64,000 nucleotides of DNA from Poa pratensis (GCA_947311845.1 CAMZMU010000055.1:18166877-18230876), one strand, 5' to 3'. Positions 46,202-59,097 are shown, numbered from the stretch's first letter. The notes: generated by a model from the letters alone, not told the origin. Translations and numbers: made by a program.

Positions 46202-46460
46202 AGACTGTTTTCTGGCGTCGTTGCCGGGGAATCATTGCTGAAAGGTTTATCCAAGGATATCTCACCAAGTCAACTTCATCACCAACTTGTGCTAACACCT
46301 AAGCTTGGGGAGGTTGCACCTACGTGAGCATCATCTTATCCATCTTTACCTTCAAAGCAATTTATCTTGTTTTGTCATTGTCTTGCATTTGTTATTTCGG
46401 TTTGCATATTTATTTTCAGTTTTGCATAAAAAATTAAAAAACACATAAAAACTTGCAATC

Positions 46461-47086
46461 ATGGTTCTGGGAAACAAACAAGGAGTGAGTCCTCCATTGA
46501 ATTCGGTCTCTAATTTTAAACAATATCATGGAGAAACATTAAAAGATGCTTGGGTAAGAATTAATAGGATGCACTATGAAGATCCTACACCTTGTGAAGA
46601 TGAAAAGCTAAACCTTTACTTCTATTATGGAATAGACCCTTGGTACCAAAATGCTTTAGATGGGGCTACAGGGGTAGTTTTGTGTTGTCAACACCACCTT
46701 GTGCAGCCATGACACTTAGAAGAATCTTTGGTAGCTTTGTGGGTAGCAAGAAAAAGTTGGAGGACACCGCGGTAGCACTTGCATTATCCAAAGATAAATT
46801 TGAAACTAAGTTAGAGAAGCTACCAAGTAAAGAGGATTTTGAACAACTAGTATCTTATTCTGAAAACATTATTCCCAAGATAAACAATGAATTAGTTAAT
46901 GTCATGCATAAACTAAGATTATGTGAGAAGGAATTTCTTGAAAAAGATGTTTACCTCAATAGAATTGAGGAAAAGCTGGTTTGTGTTAGTGATTCAATAA
47001 GAAAAGACTCATCATTTAAGCATGTGAAAGAAGTTCCTGTTAAGCAACAAGCTTGGGTTAAAAAGAAAAGAAAGTTGAGAAGTTAA
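46461..47086 (+). pseudogene. gag-like remnant of the LTR retrotransposon
   Basis: Frame 46461-46712 (SNFKQYHGETLKDAWVRINR, LNLYFYYGIDPWYQNALDGA) resembles a retrotransposon gag domain. A frameshift near 46670 moves the continuation to 46690-47086 (GSFVLSTPPCAAMTLRRIFG, then a coiled-coil-like, lysine/glutamate-rich region). The zinc knuckle is not seen. Confidence 0.75.
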
Positions 47087-47109
47087 AATGCTTAGTGAAG
47101 TAAAATCCA

Positions 47110-47750
47110 TTGCTTGACTTAGAGAATTGTAGCTTGCATGAATTAATATCTATCTTACAAAAATTTGCAAGTGATCCTTCTATTAATGTTAACCAAGCTG
47201 GTTTTGGTTCTTATATTGCTAATCATGTGTTAAAAGAAAAGATTGCTAGGTACAACCAAGAGGCTATGATACCACCTAAGCTTGGGGATGTATGGATTCC
47301 CAAAGTCCTAGTAACCATTGGAAAAGAGACACACCATGCTATACTTGATCTAGGATCTAGTGTCTCTGTTTTATCTAAAGAACTATATGAAGTACTTGAA
47401 TTGAAAAATCTTGAAAAATGCTCTATTGAACTTGCACTTGCTGATGATTCCATTAAACATGCTTTAGGAAAAGTAAGTGATGTTTGGTAGAGTTACATAT
47501 GACATTTGTGCCTGTTGATTTTCTAATCATGGATATGGGGAATAAAACCTCTAGTCCAATTATTCTTGGAAGACCTTTTCTTCGTACTACAGGTGCTATC
47601 ATTGATTCAAAAGAAGGGAATGTGAAGTTTCAGTTTCCACACAAGAAATGTATGGAACACTTCCCAAGGAAGAGGGCACATCATTCAAGCTCCCTCATGA
47701 GCTTCGTCCACAATAAACATCAAGTAAGAAGCCTAGCTATATGGCTATAA
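47110..47750 (+). pseudogene. Retropepsin-like aspartic protease remnant
   Basis: Reads KLGDVWIPKVLVTIGKETHH, AILDLGSSVSVLSKELYEVL (active-site region, DLGS in place of the usual D[T/S]G) and LADDSIKHALGKV. After a frameshift near 47484 it continues MVELHMTFVPVDFLIMDMG and SSPIILGRPFLRTTGAIID, the flap and C-terminal signature. No polymerase follows. Confidence 0.8.
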
Positions 47751-50093
47751 AGAAAGCGCTTTACGGGAGGCAACCCGGTTGTTTTTATTTGTGATTTTCT
47801 TTGTGTCCTCTTGCTGTAACAAGAGACTTAGTGTTTAGTTTAGTTTCTGGAATTTTTAATAAAGTGCCAAGTTTTACTCATTTTGGTATGAAGAAGTTGC
47901 TTATAGCGTTCGGAGATATTATTCCTGCACGAATCTGTGCACGGTATGATTTTTAATTCTTATTCTGTAACTCCGAATGAGCTCATATTTAAACTGTATG
48001 CAACTTTTCATCCTCTGTATGCATGAATTTTTCGGAATTTTCCGACAAAGTTAAGTAGGGTAGAAAAATACGTTTAGCTGCTGCTGTTTTTCTGGACAGA
48101 TTCTGTCCCATTTTGTTTGATGCATGCTTAGAACTTTTAACATGAATCTTTTTGATCCAATTGAGTTTATGAGTAGGCATACAACATTATACATTTCTGG
48201 ACATTATGAATTTTTGTCTAAGGATTATATGCAGCAAGAAATCTATTTGTTTATCACTACTAATGTGCCCCACAGAAAAAGAAATGGGAGAAACGGTGTT
48301 TTGAAGTTTTTTCACAGGGATTAGAGGAGATGCACCAAGAGCTATCCAAGGATGGTGAAGACCATAAGCTTGGGGATGTGAAGACAACCCCACTGGACCT
48401 ACACACTCTCGGTTTGCACACGTCTAACTTCTGTTTTTCGATCGAAACACTTTATCGCATAAACTTGGAGCGTCTTTTTGTTTGTTTAGGTTAGATTTTT
48501 ATTTTGTGAGACCACCACACTATCATTTATATATGAGAGAGCTACTGGAAATTTGGGTTGAATTATGTTGGATGCTATTATAAGATTGGGAAAAGGGATG
48601 TTGAAGTTAATTTTAAAAGATACATATAATTGCATGATTCATGAGCTTGTTAATGAGTAATAATTTGCAAATATTTTATCAAGAGCTATCTTTTATTCAT
48701 GTTTTGATGCTAAATGTTATTCTACCTTGTTTAACATGGATTAGTTAGTTCTATGGACACTCATGCATGCATTTAGATGGTCAACTTTCTCCCTCTTGCT
48801 AGCCCAAAAATTCCAACAAGCAAAAACTTGTTTCCAACACCTTCAACCAAAGTTTTTCCAGTGAGTCCACCATATCTACCTATTAGCTTTATGCTATTCC
48901 GAGTATGTTTATCATGATATTTGTGTTATCTATACCTCTGAATGAAAATGCTTATGTTGTTAATTGTTGTGGGAAAAGTTGGTTATATAGCTCTCTCGAA
49001 CTTGATGCACACTTTACTTTCATTGCATAAATAAATATGACCCATTGTGATTAAAATTATGAAGTTGTGGACTTGACAAATGTCTTTGGTTGAGAGTTAG
49101 CTCATATGTGCTGTCACATGGCAAGCTTTCAACATTGCACATCATCTCATTTAGTTGATATCATGTACTTTTGTTTATGGATGCTTACCATGGGTGAAAT
49201 AAATGGGAAATGAAGTGAGTTTAAATGAGTTTGTATAAATGGTTAGAGAGACGCCTGGGCCGCTAATCTAAGCCATGCATCATTCATGGTGGAAATTTAC
49301 TTACATGCTATGGTGAACCTTCTGTGATACACCTTACAATAAAAAGCTATCCAATGGTAAATAAAAAGGGTGTTGAGATTGTTCATTATGTTTGTTTGTC
49401 TTGTCATTTTGATATGGGCTTGTTCCATATCCTGGGACAAGAGGTACCCCAGTTGACGCTCTTAATGATACTATTATTACTTACAATGATATTTAACTTG
49501 AACTTGCTTTGTTTTCCAAGTTGAGTAACACATGGAGTAGGTACTTGTATTCAAGGGGCATGAGACTTTCAACCTGTACTTTGTCAAGCACACTACTCTA
49601 TTGCTTTCACTTTAAACTTAATCATTCAAGATGCTATGATAGGGGAATGAGAGCTTGACACCAAGGATTACCATATTACAATCATTGACTTAAGTAGAGA
49701 AGTTCAGAAGTTAGATGAAATTTATTCATGCTTTACCTCTACTCATATATATATATCTTTCCAAAGTGTCCACCTTTTATATTCAGATTTTCACCAATAC
49801 TCTATGACCATTGTAGGATGTTCTTACTTATTATTATGCATACATGTGGTCCATAGTACTTCTTCTCTTATGTTACACTTTGTGAATTATCATTGAACAT
49901 CCTTGCATTGAATACTTGATATCACTTCATAAACTATCTTGCATATTGCTACTCCTTTTAAGAATGAATCATTTTACTCTATGTAGCAATAGTAATCATC
50001 TTTGATATCCATTGATAGTATTAAATTGCAAAGTCCATGTTAGTTTTATCACCTTCATACTCGAGGACGAGTATAGGTTAAGCTTGGGGATGT
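47751..50093. other. Non-coding internal region of the LTR retrotransposon
   Basis: About 2.3 kb without a meaningful reading frame, where an autonomous element would hold pol. It ends in the polypurine tract GGTTAAGCTTGGGGATG just before the 3' LTR. Confidence 0.75.
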
Positions 50094-51866
50094 TGATGCA
50101 TGTAAAATGCATACATGAACTTTGCATTATTTTACTTATATTCCAGTCATATTTGCATCATATAAGGGTTATATCACTGTTTTATAATGATTTTGGGAAT
50201 ATTTGATATGTTTCCTATTTTTTATGGAATTAACCCTGCGCAGGCAGAAAACCCTATTTCTTTTTTAATGTTTCAGGGACCCAAACGACGTCCAAATGAC
50301 CTGGAAATTTACGAGCATCATTTTTGGAAGGAACAAGACTGTGAGCGAAGGAAGCAAACAAGAGGAGGCCCGAGGGCCAGATGAGTGGGCCCACGCGGCC
50401 CAGTACCTGGCCGCGTGGGACCCCCCTTTGGCCTCGAGCTCCGTTGCCGTCGATCTTTCCTCCACCGACTCCGTTTTGACCTAAAAACGCCTATAAAAAT
50501 ATCCCCCGACGTTCTCTGGAAGGAGCGCCGCAGAAACACAGAAACACCGAAACAGAGACCTGGAGCTGCAGATTGGAGGGGGAAAACTCCGGCGGGGCGC
50601 TGCCGGCGTGGTCTCCATCTTCTCCAACGACTTCTCCACCGTCTCCATGATGAAGAGGGAGTAGTCCACCTCTGGACTATGGGTTTGTGGAAGTAACTTA
50701 TGTATCTCTCTCTCTTGAGCTTCACTAATTAGTACCGTATGAGCTGCTGAACATGATTACGGTCATCTATGTAATACCTTTGTGGTGGATCTTTTTATGA
50801 GTTAATATATGTTTGAGATTGCAATGGTTTTGTTTCAGTTATGAAAGTAGATGCATATTATGTACCCCGTTCTTATTTACTTGTTATGATCAAGCATGTT
50901 TATGAGAGCGTGTGAGGGGGAACGTGTGCATTAGTTGGAGTAACGGGGGTGGCTAGTGCAGTGAACGTGAGAGAAAGTTCTGCGATCCACTTGGGTGTTT
51001 TACCTTACTTTGTTGCCTCACTAGGGATAAAAAGAAATACCATGCTACCGGAGATGTGGGTGTGACCATTGCCACTACTCCATGACTAGATCTAGCATGT
51101 TCTTATTTTAACTTCATGTCATGATACTTATTGCTATACTCTGAGTTATCTTAATTACTGAGGTGTTATGATTTAGTTCGCATCTTGGTGGAGTATAAGA
51201 GAGACTAATAACCAAAAGGTCTCTATGTTAGGACGTGATGCCCATATAATTATAACTTGTCATTAAACTGTTGTGTTGCAATCTCATATGTCAACTCTAG
51301 TGTTCCATTGTCTACCACTTTATTAAAGAGAGAGTGCATTTGTGAAACCATGAACCCCGGTCCATTTTTAATCATAAGAAACACCTTTCCAACCACTTTT
51401 ACCACTTTCCATTTTCTGCCATTATTAAATCCGAAAATACAAAAACACTTTTACATCTTGCATTCATAAAAAACCCAAAAATATCATTTATCATTGCTAC
51501 CACCATCCTTGCATATTTATTTACCACCATTGCATATTTATTTCTTGTTTGCATTGCATATTATCTTGATATCATTCTACACCTTGTGCTTGACAACCAC
51601 TAGGTGAGGTTGAGGACCAAAACATTTACTTTGTTTTGTAGGTAACCAAAAGAAGGATAGGAAGATAAATCTTCACTACTGATTCCCCGAGAGTTCGATA
51701 TTAAACCCTCGAGTCACCCTCGTGGGGAAAACACGTCTTCCACTTACTACACACTCTGCACTTGGAGTCTCAACCTAACCCATTTACTTTTCACGCAGGT
51801 AACCACACGAAGGGCTAGCAAGTGTTTTCTGGCGCCATTGTGGGGTAACTACGTGCAGGGCCATCA
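50094..51866 (+). repeat. 3' LTR, 1773 bp
   Basis: Copy of 44424-46201, same termini. It carries the promoter-like CTATAAAAAT near 50490 and reads toward the candidate gene on its right. Confidence 0.93.
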
Positions 51867-51871
51867 GCGGT

Positions 51872-54800
51872 GAAACCTAGATCGTGAGGAACCCACCGCG
51901 CAGCCCAGCACCCATTCCTGTCCCGTGTTTCTCCTCCCAAAAACCTAGCCGCCGCCTTCTCCCATCGCGCCCTCGCCTCCCTGCTCGTTCTCCTCCGCTC
52001 TCCCATCCACGGGGTCAGCCGCTACACCCCTCTCCTTCACCTCCGCCATGCCGCTCTTCTTTGCCGGCAGGAGGAGCGGCCATCGCCGTCGCAAGGTGCG
52101 AAACCACCTGGAGAAGAGCACCCGCCGCTCGCCGTTGCGGTCGGAGAAGGCAGAGATGTGCGTGGCTCACCGCTACGTTTGGTGGTGCTTGAATCCGTGT
52201 GGAGGAGGCCGGGACGGAGGCAAGTGGAGGCCAGTTCCGGTTGACGAGATGGTCGCCAGCGCGTTCCCGTCCGCGACGGCGCATAGGCGGCCGCACATGG
52301 GCTGGATCTTGGCCAGCGCGTCCTCAACTTCCAGCAGCACACGCATCCTGTGTGTTTTGGTGAGTCCCGATCCCCTCTTTTTCTCCTACCTGAATTCTTT
52401 CATCTCTTCTTTTTGTTCCAGTTGCAGCCTCAGATGAGGCTTTGAGGACGGCCGTGGAGGTGGTGGAAGTGCCTCACCCAACGATGGAGCCCTCCATGAA
52501 TCACCAGGTAGGCTCAATCAGCTTTGTTCTTCATTTTCTTTTGTCTCTATAGTCCGTTTGATTTGGTGACGGTCGTTTTATGATTGGTCAGAAAGGGAGA
52601 TGCAAGAGAAGATGTTGATTTTGCACAGGCTTGTCTCTAGCCGTGTCCAAGAGGTTGATTTTGCACAGGCTTGTCTCTAGCCGTGTCCTTTCTTCAAACA
52701 AGCAGCCCCATGACTACTTGATTTCGTGAATGTCATTGCCTCCTCTCTCCCTCTCTTCCACTATTCTGTTTTGATTTAATCCCCGCAATCTCTCATCTTT
52801 GTTTTTCCAGCTTCTTTTTAATTAATGGCAAGACAAGCAGGCTCTAGATAAAGATTGATCTATTCAATAGCTCTGAACATTAATCTACTTATATTCTTGG
52901 GAAATCCAAATTTTATCGCTGGTTGCAATACTCAAAGTTCATTGTTTTCGTTGTGTAAACTTTGAAATTCTGTACTGTTTAGATTTGATTTCATTGAGTT
53001 GTTACATGCCTAGCTTTTGCTGTGGTAGAAATCGCTCCAAGCTTCAGTAAGAGTACTTTTGGATAATTATATGGTCTTTCGAACTCATTCTGTGTGTTCT
53101 GCAAGTTAGCCTGGATTGCTCGTGTTGTTAAATTTGGTTCACAAACTTAAGAAAATATCCCGACAATCCGGCTAAATTAACAAACCCTTCTGCAATCAGT
53201 ACAATTTAGTTGTGAGCTGCATTTGAGTTATCCTTCTTTTTTAGGCTTATCATTCTTATTTTATACTTCTGCAGGGCTATCTTGAAACCACTTATGACCT
53301 CTGACCTTAGAAAGCTCCTGGGTGTAGAGGGCAGCCAACTTTTGTGAAGTAATTACTAAATATACTATCGTAATTGTAGCAGTCATTGGTATACCTCCGC
53401 TGGTGCCTGCCATGATGAGGACTGACGGCTGGTCTGGAGGTTGAGGCGTGGGCTATTTGTATCCGTGTTTTGTCACGGTTATATGGTGTGTTCCTCTGCT
53501 GATTCACCTATTCCGCATTTGCAGGTTCGGTTTCTTCTTAGGTGTCTGTCCGATCTGGCCTGCAACATCTATATTTTTAGTATGTTTTTCATGAGATGCA
53601 TACCTCTTTCAGTTGATACAAGATGGTTGCTTCATAATTGGTGCATTTTTTGGAGTGATTATTTTGAAAATATGTGCATATAAGTTATCCATCCTCATTT
53701 ATATATTCTTAGCATTGGTGCATTTTTTTTAAAATGTTTGCACCATAGTGCCCATATTTAGACCAGAAATAGCTATTATATTTTTTACCAATTTCGTCCT
53801 TCATTAACTAGCTTATTTGTTTTAAGAAAATATTGTGCATCCTGACCTGTGCTATTCTCTATCCTGGTGATGCTACAGATGTCAGAAGAGGGAAAACTTG
53901 TGAGATTAAAGCAGCAGTTTTTCCTATGCAGCGCATCACTGTAGGCAATTAAATAGTACTCCCTCCATTCCAATTTAATTGACTTGAGTGCTCGTCGAGC
54001 GATGACGGCTGATGTCAAAACGGTAAGGTGAGCTTCTCCCAGCCCCCGCCTCTCCAGCCTTTGTGATGTCCTCTGCATCCTTTCTCGTTTCTTTTTTCTA
54101 TAAAAAATTGAATCACCGCGAACTTGTTCTTAGATTTTATTACTGATTGTAAGTTTTCGCTGGAACTCATTTTGCAGGATTCAACGTTATTAGGGGAATT
54201 GCAGCCGCTCTCCCAAAATATTGCGCCAGTTGGGTTTATCTGCTGGTTTGGGCCTCAGTTGAAGAAAATGAACGCTGAAGGTGTATACCATGACGATAAT
54301 GCGGTAATGAGGTATTGACTTTTGAAAGTTTCCCATATATGCAATATAGTTATAGTTTGAAAATCATATGACCACACTGTAAGAAAAAGTGAGGACTGAG
54401 GTGGTTATTTCTTCTTAACTTTAAATGCAATTATATTCCCTGATATTTTCAATAGAAGCTTGTTTGTTCAGATTGATGTACCATGTCCAGATTTTGGATC
54501 CATAATCCTTGTACGATACTTCTGCCTGCTCGAGTGTGACTTTCAGCATGTTCAAATATAAACATGTAGTCCTTTGTTCATGTCTGAACACCTTTTATAA
54601 TTTTTGTCAATCATATGGTCAAGTACATATTTTTTTAAGATATAAACATGCTAGCTTTACAAAGGATATGCTCAAGTACATATTTTTTTAAGATGAGGCA
54701 ATGTATGAATACTGATCCTATATCATGTATAGAAATAGGCAAAGCGTATACCAAATATAAGCTAACCTCCATGACATTTTGTTCTGCCTCTCAATATATC

Positions 54801-55785
54801 CATCATTGATACTTCCCTGATGGCACTGATCGGTTCACTTATCGATGTTCATGCTGCTTGAAGCATGTGGTATCTACCTGTTTGTGCTCAAGCCAATGTT
54901 ATCCGACCCTTACGATGAAACGTTGTTCTCTAACTATGGTCAACTATCTTCTGTAATAGACTAAGACAATATTTAGAGCTACATGAAACAGTCCTACTTC
55001 TATCTATCGATGTTAATCTTTGTTCCAAGTCTTTTTTGTATGGCACAAAAATATATAATCAGAGAAATCTTACTTCGCACTCAAATATTCTAACGAATTC
55101 GGCAGTTGCGCAGTCCCATCATGACTACCCGCCTTCTACCCCCGTTTGCAACGGCTGACGATCGTGGCCCAACGAAATAGGGAGTTCCTGGGTTCTCTTG
55201 GGTCCTTGTAAAGCACACATCTCCATCTCGTATCTGGAATATGTAAAAGGCCCATTATGAAAGAGCTTGTGAGGGGAGAACCAAATCCTAGGAGGGAGGT
55301 GAAGGTTTATTTGAACAGGTCTACAAAATTACTCTTGCAGCTATATCCTCCCATATTTTGTTGATTCTATGCATGCAGATTCATCATTTGCTAAGAAAAT
55401 CTTTGTGATGCAAAGCATGATTTGGTTATCTTTTATAGGAAATGCTCATTTTGGATATGAAGTTACCATAAAGATGGAAATGTCTGTTCAAGGAAGCGTC
55501 TGATGGATATGCTCAGAACTGTGGAAAATAACTCATTTATCTCATATGGTGATTTAATGGTGAGACGTCTCATGCTTGGTTATCCTTTTAGTATGTCCCA
55601 AGTTTGAGATCTAAAGGGGGATGATATTCTAGGTTTTCTGTATTTTGATTTAGTTGAGATAGTTAAATAATGTGTTATATTATATACATTTGATGCAGAC
55701 CAAGAAGTTGGAGAAGGGGTTTCTCCATGATCCATCCACGGCAGCTGGATACGATGGTGTTGTGCTCTACATCGAGCTGGAGTGA
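51872..55785 (+). CDS. Candidate unrecognised gene, last exons only convincing
   Basis: The best support is at the 3' end. An exon ends at 55559 (RLMDMLRTVENNSFISYGDL, donor ATG/GTGAGA), and a final exon 55699-55785 (acceptor GATGCAG) reads TKKLEKGFLHDPSTAAGYDG then VVLYIELE and TGA, phase 0 and in frame with the previous one. A further candidate exon begins at 54179 after TTTTGCAG (DSTLLGELQPLSQNIAPVGF, ICWFGPQLKKMNAEGVYHDD). Another lies near 52430-52508 (DEALRTAVEVVEVPHPTMEP, donor CAG/GTAGGC). The 5' exon is not established; GC-rich frames at 52048-52437 and on the opposite strand are open but show no domain. I do not recognise the protein. It may be a gene, or a pseudogene whose upstream region was split by the LTR retrotransposon. 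Confidence 0.35.
52611..52690 (+). repeat. 40-bp tandem duplication
   Basis: The 35-base block from GTTGATTTTGCACAGGCTTG to CCGTGTCC appears at 52614-52648 and 52654-52688. Confidence 0.9.
53959..53995. mobile_element. Single end of a Stowaway-type MITE
   Basis: TA followed by CTCCCTCCATTCCAATTTAA. No inverted partner was found downstream, so it is a truncated remnant. Confidence 0.6.
54613..54694 (+). repeat. 29-bp direct repeat pair
   Basis: ATATG(G/C)TCAAGTACATAT plus a T-run and AAGAT at 54613-54641 and 54666-54694, one mismatch. The spacing and T-run resemble the micro-insertion pattern seen elsewhere in the window. Confidence 0.75.
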
Positions 55786-56875
55786 GATGCTGCTGAGGTA
55801 CAGCCGTACTGCCTGATATTCATGTGTTACTCTTTTTTCTCACAAACTATTTTCACTGGTCGTTCAAATGCGGATTTAGAACCAACTCATGTGCTTCCAG
55901 GTCTGCCAATTGACAAAAGGTATATCATACCTAATTATTTAGACTTATGTAGCCTATTATACAGTTTGTCTTTTGTCGACAGAATCTTTGAAATTCTTTT
56001 GCAGGCAAATCAATAGCCTGTTTTGTCTCCGTTGACCTTGGCACTGAATTGTCATATAACAAAATCTGCTCTCTAAATGGCTTTTGTCTTCTATACACAT
56101 GTTGAAGAACTTTGGGGGAAATCTGGGGTAGAGCATATGTGAATTTGACCTCCAGTCATTTGGTCAGGTTACTGGATTTGCTTGGATCATGTACATGTTT
56201 ATTCACTTCACCATTAGTTTGTTTAGATACCCTTTATCTGATTCTTTTGAACAAGATCGTGCCCGGAAGAGTACAGCATGTTGCTCAATGGTTTTATATT
56301 ATTAATTTAGTTAGTCAGTGTTCAGTTTGGGACGTGGTCTAACTCCGATTTACATATATAGATCTTCCTGACGTGTTCAGTCAGTGTTCAGGGGACGAAG
56401 AAGGAGGAGCCGGTGGCGAGGTCCTCCGGTTGGTCAGTCAGGGCGAGGGGATGGATAGGAAGGGACAGAGAAGCAGGAGGCGGCGGCGGCGGTATCTCGC
56501 TCGATTGAGATTTGAGAACTGAGAGATAGGTAGCAGGATACATGGGCTTCCGTTGGGATAGTTGGGCTCGTCCCGTTAAACCTGTACGGGATTATTGGAT
56601 TTTAAAAGTGGGACGACTGGGCTATTTGAGGTGGGATGGGACACGGGATCGGTGGGAAATCCCATCCCACCTGCAACCATAGCGACAACCCTCAGCCATG
56701 ATTTTAGGTTGGAAAATAGCACCGTCCTCTCCTACATTCATGCACGGGAAAGAAAATGGTTAGCGTCGGGCAACTAGAGAAGAGGGTGGCGCAAAGGAAA
56801 ATCCAGCTCACGGTTGGGAATCTATGTAATGGACATGAATTTGATTCTAGCATCTGGGCTAAACGCTTGCGCTGT
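55786..56875. other. Intergenic DNA
   Basis: No supported gene. A GGC run lies near 56480-56495, and GGTGGGATGGGAC / GTGGGAAATCCCATCCCACC near 56630-56670 can form a small hairpin. Confidence 0.35.
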
Positions 56876-56876
56876 A

Positions 56877-57200
56877 CTTTTTTTTAGAAAAAGACCTTGG
56901 CATTAAAAGAAACATCGAACGGCACAAAACATGTCAACAAAAACGAAAATTATAAGGAAATATTTGAGATATCCTTCGTCTTCAAACATCCAGAACGTGT
57001 CGACGGCGCGTCGCCGCTGCCGCTCCTCTCTGAGCCGGCTTGACGTTGTTGGTTGCGTACGGGAAGTCGCCAAACAGGTCTAAAAAACCACATCCGTCCT
57101 GTAGCCAAAGAAGAAGGAAGAACCGCCGATGAAGCTCCTTTACGATCCGAAAAACGTCATCGCCAGAAGAAATCCTCGAGACCACACCACTCCCTGCCTA
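56877..57200 (-). mobile_element. Probable truncated non-LTR retroposon, minus strand
   Basis: Begins with a T-run and AGAAAAAGACCTTGG, then AACGAAAATTATAAGGAAAT, similar in style to the start of the retroposon at 4441 (AAGAAAATTACAAGGAAG). The GC-rich interior then ends without a clear border. No target duplication was found. Confidence 0.5.
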
Positions 57201-57366
57201 AAATGCTCTAAGTTACTACTATGCTTAGTGCTGCTAATTGAAGCAAACATGTGGATTAGGTCATGGAGAAAATAATATTTTGAGACCAACAAAAAGGGAT
57301 AGAAATATGGACTCTCTGTCTGACAGCACTTAATTGACTCGGCATATGGCCCCTGGCAATCGATAT

Positions 57367-57773
57367 TTATTTTTTTGCGACTCAAAACTCTCATTCATTC
57401 ATTAATCAACAGGTTTGCAATCACTCAGAAGACATCGAGCTAAGAAATTAGGAATAAAATTAACCCAAATGCATCTCCTTCTAAGCTCTGAAGCTTGCTT
57501 TGCACACAAGTGTGCACCTTCATTAGCCTCCCTACCAACAAAGTTTAATTGGAAAAGTTCCATATAGCCCGTCAGCTCTTCTATCTCATGGATGATTGGA
57601 GCTATTTCAGAGCGTCCCTGGTGCCTATCATTCCAGAGCTTGACCACATCATTTGCGTCAGTCTCTATCACCACTCGAGATAAACCTCCTGCCAACGCCA
57701 TTCTAGTACCATCAGCAAACATACAGTATAAACCGGTAGTTGGCGCACGGACGGTGTAATCGTGTAGGCACAC
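57367..57773 (-). mobile_element. 5'-truncated LINE with RNase H-like C-terminus, minus strand
   Basis: Left end is a T-run plus GCGACTCAAAACTCTC (minus-strand poly-A tail). The minus frame 57402-57773 encodes FADGTRMALAGGLSRVVIET, DANDVVKLWND, ELFQLNFVGREANEGAHLCA and KQASELRR, the RVT_3/RNase H-like domain that closes plant L1-type ORF2 proteins. It is cut upstream of the first catalytic aspartate. No target duplication was assigned. Confidence 0.75.
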
Positions 57774-58844
57774 CTAGCCCCGAAGAGAGCCGGCATCTGG
57801 CTCGCCGAAACATTTCGGTGCAAGAAAAACGCACAAGACAGAGACAATCATTTTGGCATGTGTGTGTGGACGCAAGTAACATCAAGATAAAAAGAGGATA
57901 AACTTTGGAGAAAGCGGACGCGACAGAGATCGACGAGGCTAGATTCTACGTAGATGTGTGCAAACAAAATCATACGTACTAGATTCTAGAAAGCGGTCAC
58001 GGTGTTGACAAATCAGGCGTAAGATCTAGTGGCATATCGACCTCTGGCTCTTTCCGTCTTTCGTTCACATCAGAATAGGATCGATCGACCAATTCGGCCG
58101 ATTGCCTCCTTTTTCAGGCCATGTCTTTTTGTCCGAAACAGGAAAGCCGTATCAGCGTAGGATCGCGTCCTCGGAAGTTTGCGCTAGCTAGCTTACGGAG
58201 ACGTCGGGATCGTCGCACATGCATGATAAATCTCATGAGATGGAGCCTGTCAGCTCAAAAATGTAACGCACGTCTCTGAGTTCTCTGCGCGCGCGGTCTA
58301 ACACTTTCTTAACGTCTCGGACCAGCAAAACTACACGTAATTGCACCGGCCGATTGGAACACGAAATGGATTGGTCTATCGGTCAATTGCAGAAACAAAA
58401 CAAATCACTCATTGTTCAACGATATCTGTTACGGAGTACTCCTACTTATTTCCTACGCATGACACACTTAAGACGGCTAAGACCATGGCAGAGATGATAA
58501 GTGTCCTATGTACGATCTCCAAGTTATTTGCATCTCGAGTCAGAGTCCGCGGGAAGCTAGCGTACGTGCTACCTTGTCTTTAGGCCAAAATCAAGTAGGC
58601 TACCAAATAAATGGTTTGTCAATTGTCACACTCACACCTAGGTTACTTGATTACCTGCTCGTACTAGTAGCTAATCTTACTGATACTACAGACAAGTGAA
58701 CAACTACTATTTCAAAGATGACGATTAGGAATCTTTTGTTTCACATGGACACCTGGCTACCGTGACATTGCCCTTTTTATTAACACATGGACACAAGGAC
58801 AACGACCTAATATGTATTACATGTAGTACGTAGACTAAACTACC
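57774..58844. other. Intergenic DNA
   Basis: No gene or element recognised. The plus frames at 58341-58699 show no domain. Confidence 0.35.
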
Positions 58845-59097
58845 GTATACTCTCTCTGTTTTAAAAAACGGCATGTACGTTTAATTAAAAGTCAATCTAT
58901 AATAATTTGACTAATCATATAGATAAACACGTGAATATTAAAATACTAAATCGGTATCAATAGATCCCCCTAGTATATTTCTACAAAAGTATGTTTATAA
59001 AATCTTATAAATGTTAATATTTTTGTATATAAGATTCATCAAAGTTACGCAACATTTTTTTTACTAAAAATATACATCTTGTTTTATTTAATGGAGG
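58845..59097. mobile_element. Degenerate Stowaway-like MITE
   Basis: TACTCTCTCTGTTTTAAAAA at the left and TTGTTTTATTTAATGGAGG at the right are decayed inverted ends. The AT-rich body of about 250 bp matches the size of the longer Stowaway class. Confidence 0.6.

Larger units (their letters stand above)
44424..51866 (+). mobile_element. Complete LTR retrotransposon, 7.4 kb, gag/protease only (non-autonomous, Gypsy-like)
   Basis: The two long terminal repeats begin TGATGCATGT and end GGGCCATCA. The 5-bp target duplication GCGGT lies at 44419-44423 and 51867-51871. Just inside the 5' LTR is the sequence TTTTCTGGCGTCGTTGCCGG, a primer-binding region typical of Triticeae Gypsy elements. Before the 3' LTR is the purine-rich AAGCTTGGGGATGT. 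Gag-like and aspartic-protease remnants are present but no reverse transcriptase, RNase H or integrase, so movement would need a helper element. Confidence 0.94.

Noticed and set aside
57402..57773. A stand-alone plant RNase H-like gene
   Set aside because: The frame is truncated upstream and adjoins a T-run tail; it is the end of a LINE ORF2 rather than a host gene.
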